64,000 nt of DNA, from assembly GCA_021778895.1 (NCBI GenBank), contig JAJYBR010000004.1:124001-188000 (forward strand). The letters are read 5' to 3'. The notes beneath the pieces were generated by a model. That model was given only the letters and a program-made list of their open reading frames with translations, was not told where the DNA came from and searched no databases. Source of the DNA: Actinomycetes bacterium. GTDB lineage: Bacteria; Actinomycetota; Acidimicrobiia; Acidimicrobiales; RAAP-2. The position numbers were made by a program, and so were the translations under genes. Shown in pieces: positions 1 through 8,440 of this stretch. Within the stretch, counting starts at the first letter, position 1. The number at the start of each line of letters is the position of its first letter.

Positions 1-2201
1 GTCGCGAAGTAGCGGTCCATGACCTCGCGGGCGTGCACCACCGGCAGTCCCAGGCGCTGGCTGAGCCCGAAGGACTCCATGCCGTAGGCCAGCCCGTACG
101 AGACCGCCTTGGCCTGTTCGCGCTGCTCGTGGTTCACCTCGTCGGGCGCCAGGCCGAAGACCAGCGCGGCGATCTGGCGGTGGACGTCCTGGCCCGCGGC
201 GAAGGCGGCCAGCAGCCCGTGGTCCTGGGACAGGTGCGCCAGGATGCGCAGCTCGATCTGGTTGTAGTCGGCCACGCCCAGCCACCACCCGGGTGGGGGC
301 ACGAAGGCCGTGCGCAGGCGGCGGCCCTCGGCGCTGCGCACGGGGATGTTGTGCAGGTTGGGCGCTTCTGAGGAGATCCGCCCGGTGCGGGCCACCATCT
401 GGTTGAAGACGGCGTGGATCCGACCGTCGGGACCGACGCTGTCGATCAGCGAGCTCCCGTAGGTGCTGCGCAGCTTCTCGACCTCCCGGTAGCGCAGCAG
501 CCGCTCGATGATGGGGTGCTGGTCGACCATCGCTTCGAGGCTCGCCGCGTCGGTGGAGAAGCCGGTCTTGATCTTGCGCACCGGGCGCAGGCCCAGTTCG
601 GTGAACAGGACCGTCTGGATCTGGAGCGACGAGTTGACGTTGAAGGGGTGGCCCGCGAGCTCCTGGATCTCTGAGTCCAGGCGGGCGGCCTCGGCCGCGA
701 ACTCGTCGGAGATCGACCGCAACACCGCGGTGTCGACGCCGACACCGATCATCTCCATGCGCGCCAGCGCGTTGACCAGGGGCAGCTCGATCCCCTCGTA
801 GACGGCCCCCAACTCCCAGGTGTCGATCTCGCGACGCAGCGCCTCGCGCACGGCGGCGACGCGCGACACCTCCTCGACCAGAGCCGACCCGGCGCCGTCG
901 TCGAAGAGCTGGCCCGACGTCGTCGGTGGCGCCAACCCGACGAACCGCTCGGCCACCGCGTCGAGGTCGTAGCGTCCGCTCGCCGAGTCCACCAGGTACG
1001 CCATCAGCGCGCTGTCGTCGCGCGGGGTCGGCACGTCGTGCCCGGCCTCCAGCAGCTCGCGCACCAGCCCCTTCACGTCGTGGCCCGCGAGGGGCCATCC
1101 GTCGTAGTTCGCGACCCACTGGGTCCGGGGCACCACGGCGACGCGGGCGCTGGGCACGTCGAGCACCGCCACCTCGCCGCCGCGCGCCGCGACCACCCGT
1201 CCCGCAGCGCCCGCCAGCTCGGCCAGGTCGACGAGACGCACCGTGGGCGCTGCCGGCGAGCCTGAGGGTGTGGGAACGGACCCGCCGTCGGCCCCCGGGC
1301 CCAGCAGACCCTCGTCGAGCAGCTGGCCGAAGCGCCGCCGCATGGTCGCCATGTCGAAGCGGTCGAAGAAGGTCTCGACCGCGCTGCGGTGCCAGCCGCC
1401 CATCTCCAGGTCCTCGACGTCGACCTGTAGCGGGACGTCGCGCACCAGCAGCATCACGTCGGCGTTGTGCAGGGCGCGCTCCTGGTGCGTGGCCAGGTTC
1501 TCGCGCAGCTTCGGCGTCAGCTCGTCGAGATGGGCGAAGATGCCGGGCAGGTCGCCGAACTGCGTGAGCAACCGCGCGGCGGTCTTCTCCCCCACGCCCG
1601 GCACGCCCGGCAGGTTGTCGCTGGCGTCACCGCGCAACGCGGCGAGCAGCCGGTAGCGCGCCGGCTCGACGCCGCAGCGCGCCACGATGCCCGCCTCGTC
1701 GTAGAGGTCGTAGTCCGACACGCCCCGCCGGTTGTAGAGGACGCGCACGTAGGGGTCCTCGACTAGCTGGAAGGTGTCGCGGTCCCCCGACACCACCACG
1801 ACCTCGTGCTGGCGGTCGCGGGCCTCGGTCGCCAGCGTCGCCAGCACGTCGTCGGCCTCGTAGTCGGGCACGCCGATCACCGGGATGGCCAGCGCCTCGC
1901 AGAGCGCGCGGATGAAGTCGAACTGGGGCTCGAGGGCCGGCGGCGTCTCGGCGCGACCGCCCTTGTAGTCCTCGGCGATGCGATTGCGGAACGATCCACC
2001 CGGCAGGTCGATCGCGACCGCCAGGGCCCGGGGCCGCCACGTGCGCACCAGGGTGTGCAGCATCGCGGCGAATCCGTGGAGCGCGTTGGTCGGCGTGCCG
2101 TCGGCTGTCGTGAGGTCGGCACTCAGGGCGAAGTAGGCGCGAAATGCCAGGGACATCCCATCGAGCAGGATGAGTGGCCGCCCCGCGGGCTGCTCAGCCA
2201 C
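1..2201 (-). CDS. polA: DNA polymerase I, partial (C-terminus beyond window)
   Basis: Repair and Okazaki-fragment-processing polymerase. About 733 residues are visible. The N-terminus (PLILLDGMSLAFRAYFAL) opens the 5'-3' flap exonuclease domain (roughly residues 1-300, with VVVSGDRDTFQLV and the helix-hairpin-helix GVPGVGEKTAA). The middle matches the 3'-5' exonuclease fold, but I see no DxE metal site, as in other actinobacterial PolA proteins with an inactive proofreading domain. The polymerase domain shows motif A (VADYNQIELRILAH) and the O-helix KAVSYGLAYGM. Motif C and the end lie off the window. The start is GTG at 2201, in frame 15 codons before the first ATG; it adds MAEQPAGRP and overlaps the stop of the upstream response regulator by 8 nt. 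Confidence 0.96.
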   Translation of the reverse strand, partial: MAEQPAGRPLILLDGMSLAFRAYFALSADLTTADGTPTNALHGFAAMLHTLVRTWRPRALAVAIDLPGGSFRNRIAEDYKGGRAETPPALEPQFDFIRALCEALAIPVIGVPDYEADDVLATLATEARDRQHEVVVVSGDRDTFQLVEDPYVRVLYNRRGVSDYDLYDEAGIVARCGVEPARYRLLAALRGDASDNLPGVPGVGEKTAARLLTQFGDLPGIFAHLDELTPKLRENLATHQERALHNADVMLLVRDVPLQVDVEDLEMGGWHRSAVETFFDRFDMATMRRRFGQLLDEGLLGPGADGGSVPTPSGSPAAPTVRLVDLAELAGAAGRVVAARGGEVAVLDVPSARVAVVPRTQWVANYDGWPLAGHDVKGLVRELLEAGHDVPTPRDDSALMAYLVDSASGRYDLDAVAERFVGLAPPTTSGQLFDDGAGSALVEEVSRVAAVREALRREIDTWELGAVYEGIELPLVNALARMEMIGVGVDTAVLRSISDEFAAEAARLDSEIQELAGHPFNVNSSLQIQTVLFTELGLRPVRKIKTGFSTDAASLEAMVDQHPIIERLLRYREVEKLRSTYGSSLIDSVGPDGRIHAVFNQMVARTGRISSEAPNLHNIPVRSAEGRRLRTAFVPPPGWWLGVADYNQIELRILAHLSQDHGLLAAFAAGQDVHRQIAALVFGLAPDEVNHEQREQAKAVSYGLAYGMESFGLSQRLGLPVVHAREVMDRYFA

Positions 2202-2766
2202 CGAACTCCCCGCGCAGGATCTCCTGGGCGACGTCGCGCATGCGCACCCGGGCCCGCATCGCCGCCTGCTGGATCGTCTCGAACGCGGTCGGCTCGTCGA
2301 TGGCGCGATCGGCCATCAGGCGCTCCTTGGCCCGCTGGACCAGTTCGCGCGTCTCGATCTTGTCGTCGGCCTGGTGGGGCTCGGGACCCGCCGCCGGCAT
2401 CGCCTGGGAGGGATCGAGGATGGCCGCCAGCTTGGGCAGCAGCTCGCTCGAGCGGAACGGCTTGACCAGGTAGGCCGCCACGCCGGCGTCGCGGGCGTTC
2501 TCGATCAGCGTGCGCTGCGAGAACGCCGTGAGCAAGACGACGACCGTCTCGCTGCCCTGGACGGCGCGAGCGACCTCGATCCCGTCGAGCCCCGGCATCT
2601 TGATGTCCAGCAGCGCGAGGTCGGGGTGGTGCTCCTCGATCAGGGCCAGGGCGTCGTCGCCCCGGGCGGCCTCGCCCACGACCAGGTAGCCGTCGCTCTC
2701 GAGCATCTCCTTGAGGTCGAGCCGGATGATCGACTCGTCATCCGCGATTACTACTCGTCGTTCCAT
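2194..2766 (-). CDS. ANTAR-domain response regulator (PdtaR-like)
   Basis: Two-component regulator of 190 aa that acts by binding RNA. Residues 1-120 are a receiver domain: acidic pair in IADDES, phospho-acceptor D54 in LLDIKMPG, T80 in VLLTAF and K102 in LVKPF. Residues about 130-185 form an ANTAR domain, with the helical segment ETRELVQRAKERLM and the tail AFETIQQAAMRAR. Known ANTAR proteins bind paired RNA hairpins and act as antiterminators. The layout matches M. tuberculosis PdtaR (Rv1626), whose kinase PdtaS is often encoded apart; no kinase is visible here. The gene overlaps the coiled-coil gene upstream by 29 nt and polA downstream by 8 nt, so the three are probably co-transcribed. 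Confidence 0.93.
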   Translation of the reverse strand: MERRVVIADDESIIRLDLKEMLESDGYLVVGEAARGDDALALIEEHHPDLALLDIKMPGLDGIEVARAVQGSETVVVLLTAFSQRTLIENARDAGVAAYLVKPFRSSELLPKLAAILDPSQAMPAAGPEPHQADDKIETRELVQRAKERLMADRAIDEPTAFETIQQAAMRARVRMRDVAQEILRGEFGG

Positions 2767-3058
2767 CGCCGTCCTTTGGTACCCACGACCGGAGCAGCTC
2801 GTCGCGCTCCGCCGCCAACTCCCCGACCTCGCGCCTCCGGCGCAGCATCTCGGCCGCCGCGACCGCCACGTGACGCGACAATTCCTCGTACTCCTGCGCT
2901 TGCGTCGGGGTCTCCGAGACTAGTGCCCGGATCCGGGCGTCGTCGAGTGCCGCGTTCCACACGGCCACCTGCTCCTCGAGCACGCGCAGGCTCTCTCGTG
3001 CGGTGCTCAGCCGGCGCTGGCAGTCTTCCAGTCGGCGACGCTGCACACGCGAGCCCAT
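2738..3058 (-). CDS. Small coiled-coil hypothetical protein
   Basis: A 106-aa charged helical protein that I do not recognise. Most of it is predicted coiled coil, rich in E, R, A and L (for example RESLRVLEEQVAVWNA and AAEMLRRRREVGELAAERDELL). It has no signal peptide, no membrane span and no cysteines. ATG at 3058 is the natural start. The end overlaps the start of the ANTAR response regulator by 29 nt, which implies translational coupling and perhaps a partner role in the same pathway (inference). Codon usage looks like that of its neighbours. Confidence 0.72.
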   Translation of the reverse strand: MGSRVQRRRLEDCQRRLSTARESLRVLEEQVAVWNAALDDARIRALVSETPTQAQEYEELSRHVAVAAAEMLRRRREVGELAAERDELLRSWVPKDGDGTTSSNRG

Positions 3059-3076
3059 CGCCCTCAGTGTACGGGG

Positions 3077-4075
3077 CTACCACCGCACGCTGACGACGCA
3101 CGGGCCAGCGCGCACGGCCGCGGCCAGGCCGTAGCCCAGCCCGCCGGAAGTCGGGGCGACGTCGGCGTCGCCTGCCAGCTCGACGGCGGCCACGTCGCTC
3201 GGCTCGTGCACGGCGTCGGCGGCCAGCATCCCCAGGGCGGCCCGCCCGAGCGGGGACTCGAAGAACCCGCCGACGTAGGGCCGCAGCCCGAGCGCCTGCG
3301 CGCGTCGGCAGAGCTCCCGGGCGACCGCCAGGCCCCCGACGCGGCTCGGCTTGACGCACACCAGGCGGGCGGCGTGATGCGCCGCGAGGAGACGCAGATC
3401 GTGCAGGCTGCGCACCCCCTCATCCACGCTGAGCGGCACACCGGTCCGCGCGGCCAGCGCCGTCAGGCGCGCCAGGTCCCCCACGGCGAAGGGCTGCTCC
3501 ACGGCCACCAGGGGCAGCCGGTTCCACAGCGCGCCCTCGTCGGCCAGCACCTCGTCGACGCTCGCCCCCGAGGCGTTGTAGTCGAGCAAGACCTCGGATC
3601 CTTGCTGGGCCAGCCAGGTCACGGTGTCCTCTCGCCACTGGCCCGGGCGCACCTTCGCCCGGATCCGCGCTCCCCCCACCGGGTCCGCGGGAGGTGCGTC
3701 CAGCAGGGAGATCGTCGCCAGGGCGCGGACCGGTCCCGCGTTGCGCCACCCCTCCGGGCGGGGCGCGCCGGTCGAACGCAGGTGGAGGTCGAGCAGGGCC
3801 ATCTCGACCAGGGCCCAGGCGACCCGCGCGGCCGGGCGCGGACCCGCCAGCTGGCCGATGCGGCTCCAGGCCGGCAGCGCCGCCTCGCGCGCGACGATCG
3901 CCCCGAGACGCTTGGACACCTCGGCGCCTAGGGCGGCCATGACGTCTCCGACACCCGGGTCCCCGTTCAAGGTGGCGGGCTGCACGCCGACCTCGCCGAA
4001 CCCGACCCCCGCAGCCGTCTCGAGCCGAGCGAACAGGCGCGGGCGGATCTCGTGGCGCTGCCCCGCCGCGCTCAC
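3077..4075 (-). CDS. menC: o-Succinylbenzoate synthase (enolase superfamily)
   Basis: Converts SHCHC to o-succinylbenzoate in menaquinone synthesis. The barrel carries the enolase-superfamily metal ligands in order: D in LLDYNAS, E in AVEQPF and D in SVDEGV. The catalytic lysines are in IRAKVRPG and CVKPSRVGG. The menaquinone role fits with menG and menF about 9 kb away. The start is uncertain. GTG at 4075 gives 332 aa, but similarity to the first capping-domain strand seems to begin slightly earlier (TGTFEVWRHDAVLARP). No ATG, GTG or TTG lies between that point and the divergent tRNA-Leu gene. The frame stays open to an ATG at 4210, antisense inside the tRNA, which I reject. Confidence 0.85.
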   Translation of the reverse strand: MSAAGQRHEIRPRLFARLETAAGVGFGEVGVQPATLNGDPGVGDVMAALGAEVSKRLGAIVAREAALPAWSRIGQLAGPRPAARVAWALVEMALLDLHLRSTGAPRPEGWRNAGPVRALATISLLDAPPADPVGGARIRAKVRPGQWREDTVTWLAQQGSEVLLDYNASGASVDEVLADEGALWNRLPLVAVEQPFAVGDLARLTALAARTGVPLSVDEGVRSLHDLRLLAAHHAARLVCVKPSRVGGLAVARELCRRAQALGLRPYVGGFFESPLGRAALGMLAADAVHEPSDVAAVELAGDADVAPTSGGLGYGLAAAVRAGPCVVSVRW

Positions 4076-4157
4076 GGGTCGTGCCAGGACCGCGTCGTGA
4101 CGCCAGACCTCGAATGTCCCGGTGCCCCAGTCGATGGCTGCTACGGTAGACCGACCT

Positions 4158-4241
4158 GCCCGGATGGCGGAATCGGTAGACGCGGAGGCCTCAAAAGCCT
4201 TTACTCGCAAGGGTGTGTGGGTTCAAGTCCCACTCCGGGCA
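4158..4241 (+). tRNA. tRNA-Leu (anticodon CAA)
   Basis: An 84-nt cloverleaf. The acceptor stem GCCCGGA pairs with TCCGGGC and is followed by discriminator A. The anticodon arm GAGGC-CTCAAAA-GCCTT places CAA in the loop. A long variable arm (class II) follows, then the T arm GTGGGTTCAAGTCCCAC. CCA is not encoded. A TACGGT box at 4142-4147 is a possible -10 element. The gene is divergent from menC. Confidence 0.97.
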
Positions 4242-4303
4242 CTCACCGCGCGAAGGCCGCGGCGAGCGCGTCTCGGCGCGGTGCGCCCTGTTAGCGTGGC
4301 GCC

Positions 4304-5221
4304 GTGACAACCGACCTTCCCTGGCGCGAAGACGTCGTCGCCCTGTTCCCGGGACAGGGCTCGATCGCCTCGGGAGCGGGGCGCGCCTGGCTCGAGAGCC
4401 CCCACTGGTCACTCGTCGCCGAGATCTCCGAGATCACCGGCATCGACGTGGCGCACCTGCTGCTCGACGCGCCCGACGAGGAAGTGATCCGCACCGACAA
4501 CGCCCAGGTGGCGACCTTCGCGCTGTCGCTCGTCGGCTACCACCACGTCCTGGCGCTCGGGTGGCGGCCCCGCTACCACCTCGGCCACAGCCTGGGCGAG
4601 TTCAGCGCCCTGACGGCTGCCGGCATCCTGACGCTCGATGACGCCTCGCGCCTGATCGCCGTGCGCGGAGCCGCCATGGCCACGGCCGCCCACGCCACGG
4701 CGGGCATGATGGTCGCCCTGCTCGGCGGCGACGAGGCGGCCCGCGCCCGCCTGGCTGGCCGCCCGGGCGTGTACGTGGCCAACGTGAACGGCGTGGGCCA
4801 GCTGGTGGCGAGCGGCGAGTCCGCCGCCCTCGACCTCCTCCTCGCCGACGCCCGCGACCTGGGATTCAAGCGCGCCACTCGTCTCCCGGTGGGCGGTGGC
4901 TTCCACTCGCCCCTGATGGTTCCGGCCCAGGAAGCCCTGGACGCCCAGCTGGCCCGCACCCAGTGGCACCCGAGCGACGCCATCGTCGTGGCCAACGTCG
5001 ACGGACGCATCCACCCCGTTGCCGACTGGCCCGGCCTGCTGTCTCGCCAGCTCACTAGCCCGATCGAGTTCGTGGCGGCCACGACCGCCCTGCCCGACAC
5101 CGTCACGGCGAGTGTCGAGATGCCTCCGGGTGCGGTGCTGACGGGCCTGACCCGCCGGATCCGCCCCTTCGCCAGCCAAGTCGCCCTCACCGAGCCCACC
5201 GAGCTGGGAGCATTGGCGTGA
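4304..5221 (+). CDS. fabD: Malonyl-CoA:ACP transacylase
   Basis: Loads malonyl groups onto acyl carrier protein for type II fatty-acid synthesis in the cytoplasm. The 305-aa length is normal. The acyltransferase motifs are present: FPGQGS (residues 15-20), the nucleophile elbow GHSLGE with Ser96, and the His in GGGFHSPLM. The start is GTG at 4304. The stop overlaps the GTG of fabG in a GTGA junction, so the two are translationally coupled. Together with acpP and fabF at 7.0-8.4 kb this makes a fatty-acid synthesis locus, interrupted by an inverted hydrolase gene. No fabH is seen here. Confidence 0.95.
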   Translation: MTTDLPWREDVVALFPGQGSIASGAGRAWLESPHWSLVAEISEITGIDVAHLLLDAPDEEVIRTDNAQVATFALSLVGYHHVLALGWRPRYHLGHSLGEFSALTAAGILTLDDASRLIAVRGAAMATAAHATAGMMVALLGGDEAARARLAGRPGVYVANVNGVGQLVASGESAALDLLLADARDLGFKRATRLPVGGGFHSPLMVPAQEALDAQLARTQWHPSDAIVVANVDGRIHPVADWPGLLSRQLTSPIEFVAATTALPDTVTASVEMPPGAVLTGLTRRIRPFASQVALTEPTELGALA

Positions 5222-5922
5222 GCCGCGTCGTCCTGGTCACCGGGGCCAGCTCGGGCATCGGTGCGGCGATCGCGGCACGCTTCGTCGAGCTCGGTGACGT
5301 AGTGGTGACGCTGTCGCGGCGCGCCGTGGCGCCCGACGGGGTCGCCGAGACCGTCGCCCTCGACGTCAGCGACAGTGCCGCCGTGACCGGTGCCGTCAAG
5401 GAGCTGGTCGAGCGCCACGGGCCGATCGAGGTGGCCATCGTCAACGCGGGGATCACCCGGGACGGCCTGGCGTTGCGCATGACCGACGCCCAGTGGCGCG
5501 AGGTGCTGTCGACCGACCTTGACGGCGCCTTCTACACCGCCCGGGCGGTGATGGCACCCATGGTGCGCGCGCGGCGCGGCTCGATCATCTTCGTCGGCTC
5601 GGTGAGCCCCTTCCTCGGCGTCCCCGGACAGGCCAACTACGCCGCCGCCAAGGCCGGCCTCGTCGGCCTGGCCCGGTCGCTCGCCCGGGAGCTGGCTTCG
5701 CGCTCCATCACGGTGAACGTCATCGCACCCGGCCTCATCGAGACCGATATGACCCGCGACGTGTCAGCCGAGGGTCCCCTCGGTTCCACCGCGATCCCCC
5801 TCGGCCGCAGTGGCCAGCCCGCTGACGTGGCGGCAGTGGCCGTGTTCCTGGCCAGCGACGGCGCTCGCTACATCACGGGCGCCGTCGTGCCAGTCGACGG
5901 CGGACTGGCCCTCGGGCTCTAG
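5218..5922 (+). CDS. fabG: 3-Oxoacyl-ACP reductase (SDR family)
   Basis: NADPH-dependent reduction of 3-oxoacyl-ACP. This is a classical short-chain dehydrogenase of 234 aa: cofactor loop TGASSGIG (8-15), NAG (76-78), and catalytic Ser128, Tyr141 and Lys145 (YAAAK). The C-terminal GAVVPVDGG is typical of FabG. The GTG start overlaps the fabD stop by 4 nt. The end overlaps the convergent SGNH-hydrolase stop by 4 nt. FabG cannot always be told from other SDRs by sequence, but coupling to fabD supports the assignment. Confidence 0.93.
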   Translation: MSRVVLVTGASSGIGAAIAARFVELGDVVVTLSRRAVAPDGVAETVALDVSDSAAVTGAVKELVERHGPIEVAIVNAGITRDGLALRMTDAQWREVLSTDLDGAFYTARAVMAPMVRARRGSIIFVGSVSPFLGVPGQANYAAAKAGLVGLARSLARELASRSITVNVIAPGLIETDMTRDVSAEGPLGSTAIPLGRSGQPADVAAVAVFLASDGARYITGAVVPVDGGLALGL

Positions 5923-6863
5923 CCCCTACCGGCGCGCGCGGCCGACGGCGGCGCGGCATTCAGCAACGCAGTCTCGATCGTCGTGGCCAGCAGTTGGTGA
6001 CCGAGGGGGCTCGGGTGGATGTTGCACCCGGTCTGGCCGCTGCTCGCGGGGTACGCAACCAACAGGCCCGCCGCGCACGGGTCGCCGCTGAAGGGCGTCG
6101 AAGCCGACTGGAACATGCTGAACCCGTCAGCGACGATGCCGTGGAACTGGTGGGTCACCGCGTTGATCGTCGTGTCGAGCTGCTGGGACTCGGCCACCTG
6201 GAGCGGCTGGCTGTAGTTCAAGGCGTAGTAGTCGACGGCCACCAGGGCGCGCGAGTAGTGACCCTGGACGCGCAGCGCGTGGTAGATCGTCGCAAGGTTC
6301 GTGCCGATCTCCTTCAGGACCGCACCGAACTCCGTGAGGCTCAGGCACCCATCTGCGGTCGTCTCCTGGCACAGGAATGCGTCGTTGGCGCCGATGTCAA
6401 TCGTGACGAGCCGCGTCGCCGGGTGCGTGCGCAAGAAGTGGACCGCGTAGGAGAGCTGGGATCCGGTGTAGCTCACGTGGAGCGGGTAGGCCGTGCGATA
6501 CCCGACCGACCCCTGGCCCGGCGTGTTCTCACAGCCGTTGGAGGCCGCCGTCGCGTTGATCATCGACGCCGTCGTCTCGCCCGGGCACGACGCGTTGAAC
6601 AGGTGCAGGTTCAGCGCCGATGCCACATCGTTCGCGTAGCTCGAGAAGTTCGCCGCGTCGGCGTAGGTCGCCGCCGGCGTGGTCTGGGGCGGCGTGTACC
6701 CGAAGGCCACCGAGTCACCCAGCGCCAGATACGGCGCCCCCTGTCCCCAACCGGGCCTCTTGCCGGCGGCGCCGGAGGCCGTGGCCACCGCCACGACGCT
6801 CGCGATCAGCACGGCACTAGCCGCCACCGCGGCTACTCGTTGGTACACACCACGCCCCATCAC
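5919..6863 (-). CDS. Secreted SGNH/GDSL-family hydrolase
   Basis: Probable exported esterase or lipase of 314 aa. Residues 1-34 look like a Sec signal peptide (basic start, hydrophobic VAAVAASAVLIASVVAVA, Ala-rich cleavage region). The SGNH blocks follow: GDS in ALGDSVAFGY (catalytic Ser), GAND in IDIGANDAF (block III Asn) and the C-terminal HPSPLGH with the catalytic His. Several cysteines (NASCPGET, FLCQET, GCLSL, DPCAAG, TGCN) suggest disulfides, which fits secretion. The substrate is unknown. It sits inverted between the two halves of the fatty-acid locus. The start is at 6863, or at 6860 where a second Met codon follows. Confidence 0.88.
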   Translation of the reverse strand: MMGRGVYQRVAAVAASAVLIASVVAVATASGAAGKRPGWGQGAPYLALGDSVAFGYTPPQTTPAATYADAANFSSYANDVASALNLHLFNASCPGETTASMINATAASNGCENTPGQGSVGYRTAYPLHVSYTGSQLSYAVHFLRTHPATRLVTIDIGANDAFLCQETTADGCLSLTEFGAVLKEIGTNLATIYHALRVQGHYSRALVAVDYYALNYSQPLQVAESQQLDTTINAVTHQFHGIVADGFSMFQSASTPFSGDPCAAGLLVAYPASSGQTGCNIHPSPLGHQLLATTIETALLNAAPPSAARAGRG

Positions 6864-7001
6864 TACCCCCCTTGGCTGTGTGCCCGAGCCCGGGCAGGCT
6901 CATCCTAGGATGCGCTCCGCGTCGCCCGCGGTCATCCGGCAGGATCGGGCAGGATCGGGCGGCGATTTAGTACGATACGGCGACACAGAGAAGGGAAGAG
7001 C
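6864..7001 (+). promoter_or_regulatory. acpP upstream region with tandem 10-bp repeat
   Basis: A 138-bp divergent gap between the SGNH hydrolase and acpP. It contains a perfect tandem duplication of AGGATCGGGC (6941-6950 and 6951-6960) and a possible -10 box TACGAT (6971-6976). A strong ribosome site, AGAAGGGAAG, lies just before the acpP ATG. No good -35 hexamer is obvious. The repeat could be an operator, but nothing else in the sequence tests that. Confidence 0.4.
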
Positions 7002-7241
7002 ATGGACCGCGACGAAGCCTTCAAGATGTTCACTGCCAGCGCCGTCGAGGTGCTCGCGGTGGACCCAGCCAAGGTGACGCCTGACGCCTCGTTCGCCGAC
7101 GACCTCGGGGCCGACAGCCTCGACCTGGTCGAGCTGGTGATGGCTCTCGAGGAGAACTTCCACATCGAGGTGGGCGAGGACGAGCTCAAGGATCTCACGA
7201 CCGTCGGCGAGGCCTTCGATCTGATCTACGCGAAGCTCTAG
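7002..7241 (+). CDS. acpP: Acyl carrier protein
   Basis: A 79-aa acidic four-helix protein that carries growing acyl chains on phosphopantetheine. The attachment Ser39 lies in GADSLDLVEL, and helix II is followed by the usual acidic recognition helix (MALEENFHIEV). The length is typical. ATG at 7002 has a strong upstream AGAAGGGAAG. The TAG stop overlaps the GTG of fabF by one base, so acpP and fabF form an operon. Confidence 0.97.
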   Translation: MDRDEAFKMFTASAVEVLAVDPAKVTPDASFADDLGADSLDLVELVMALEENFHIEVGEDELKDLTTVGEAFDLIYAKL

Positions 7242-8440
7242 TGCTCGTCGCGCGCACCCCCGAGGGGCCCATCGTCGGTCGTCGCGTGGCCATCACGGGA
7301 CTCGGCGCGGTCACCTGCGCCGGTATCGGCGTGGAGGCGCTCTGGACGGCCCTGCTGGAGCCCGTGGCCCCGCCCTCCAAGCACGTGGCTCCCTTCGACG
7401 CGTCGCACATCGGCGGGCCCAAGGAGTTGCGCCGGCTGGATCCCTTCACGCTCTACGCCCTCACGGCCGCTGACGAGGCGTGGCGCCAGGCCGGTCTGAC
7501 CGCGCCGCTCGAGGACGGCGGCACCGTCGTCACCACCGGCATCGGGGGGCTTCAGACGACCCTCGCCCAGGTCGAGATGATGCGTGACCGGGGCCCCGGT
7601 CGCGTGTCCCCCTTCATGGTGCCCATGATGATGCCCAACGCCGCCAGCGCGGCCGTCTCGATGCGCTTCGGCCTGGGCGGCCCCTGCGAGACCGTCACGA
7701 CCGCCTGTGCCGCAGGGACCCACGCGATCGGCAACGGCGCCCGGCTGGTCGCGAGCGGGCGCTGCCCCGTGGTCGTCGTCGGTGGTGCCGAGGCGGTCCT
7801 GGTCGAGATCGCCGAGGCGGGGTTCCGCAACATGACGGCCCTCTCCAGCACCGATCTGTCTCGACCCTTCGACGTGGAGCGCGACGGCTTCGTCATGGGC
7901 GAGGGCGCCGGGATCCTGATCCTCGAGGACTGGGAGCACGCGCAGGCCCGCGGTGCCCGGATCCTGGCCGAGGTCCTCGGAGCCGCCTCGACCGCCGACG
8001 CGTACCACATCACCGCTCCCGACCCGGAGGGTCGCGGTGCGGTGCGCTCGATGCGCCTGGCCCTGGAGGACGCCCAGCTCGAGCCGCGCGACATCTCCCA
8101 CATCAACGCGCACGGCACGTCGACACCGCTCAATGACCTGGCCGAGGCCGTGGCCGTGGGCCACGTGTTCGGCGACGCCGCCCCGCCGGTGACGTCGGTG
8201 AAGGGGCATCTCGGCCACTCCTTGGCCGCCGCCGGTGCCCTGGAGGCCGTTGCCTCGGTCCTGACGATGATCGAGCAGGTCATCCCGCCGACCGCCGGCA
8301 CCAAGACCGTCGACCCGCAGATCGCCCTCGACGTGGTGCACGGTGCCCCGCGTCCGGCCGCCGTCGAGACCGTGCTCTCGAACTCCTTCGGCTTCGGGGG
8401 CCACAACGGCAGCGTGATCCTGCGCCGCGTCCAGCCCTAG
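7241..8440 (+). CDS. fabF: 3-Oxoacyl-ACP synthase II (KAS II)
   Basis: Condenses malonyl-ACP with acyl-ACP to elongate fatty acids. The 399-aa thiolase-fold protein carries the KAS I/II Cys-His-His triad: Cys156 in TTACAAGTH, His in NAHGTSTPLND and His in GHLGHSLAAAG. The glycine-rich C-terminus NSFGFGGHNG is typical. GTG at 7241 shares a base with the acpP stop. The 3' end overlaps the convergent TrpF-like gene by 4 nt. Confidence 0.95.
   Translation: MLVARTPEGPIVGRRVAITGLGAVTCAGIGVEALWTALLEPVAPPSKHVAPFDASHIGGPKELRRLDPFTLYALTAADEAWRQAGLTAPLEDGGTVVTTGIGGLQTTLAQVEMMRDRGPGRVSPFMVPMMMPNAASAAVSMRFGLGGPCETVTTACAAGTHAIGNGARLVASGRCPVVVVGGAEAVLVEIAEAGFRNMTALSSTDLSRPFDVERDGFVMGEGAGILILEDWEHAQARGARILAEVLGAASTADAYHITAPDPEGRGAVRSMRLALEDAQLEPRDISHINAHGTSTPLNDLAEAVAVGHVFGDAAPPVTSVKGHLGHSLAAAGALEAVASVLTMIEQVIPPTAGTKTVDPQIALDVVHGAPRPAAVETVLSNSFGFGGHNGSVILRRVQP

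Noticed and set aside
4076..4210. Extension of menC to the ATG at 4210
   Set aside because: It would be encoded antisense through a complete tRNA-Leu cloverleaf.
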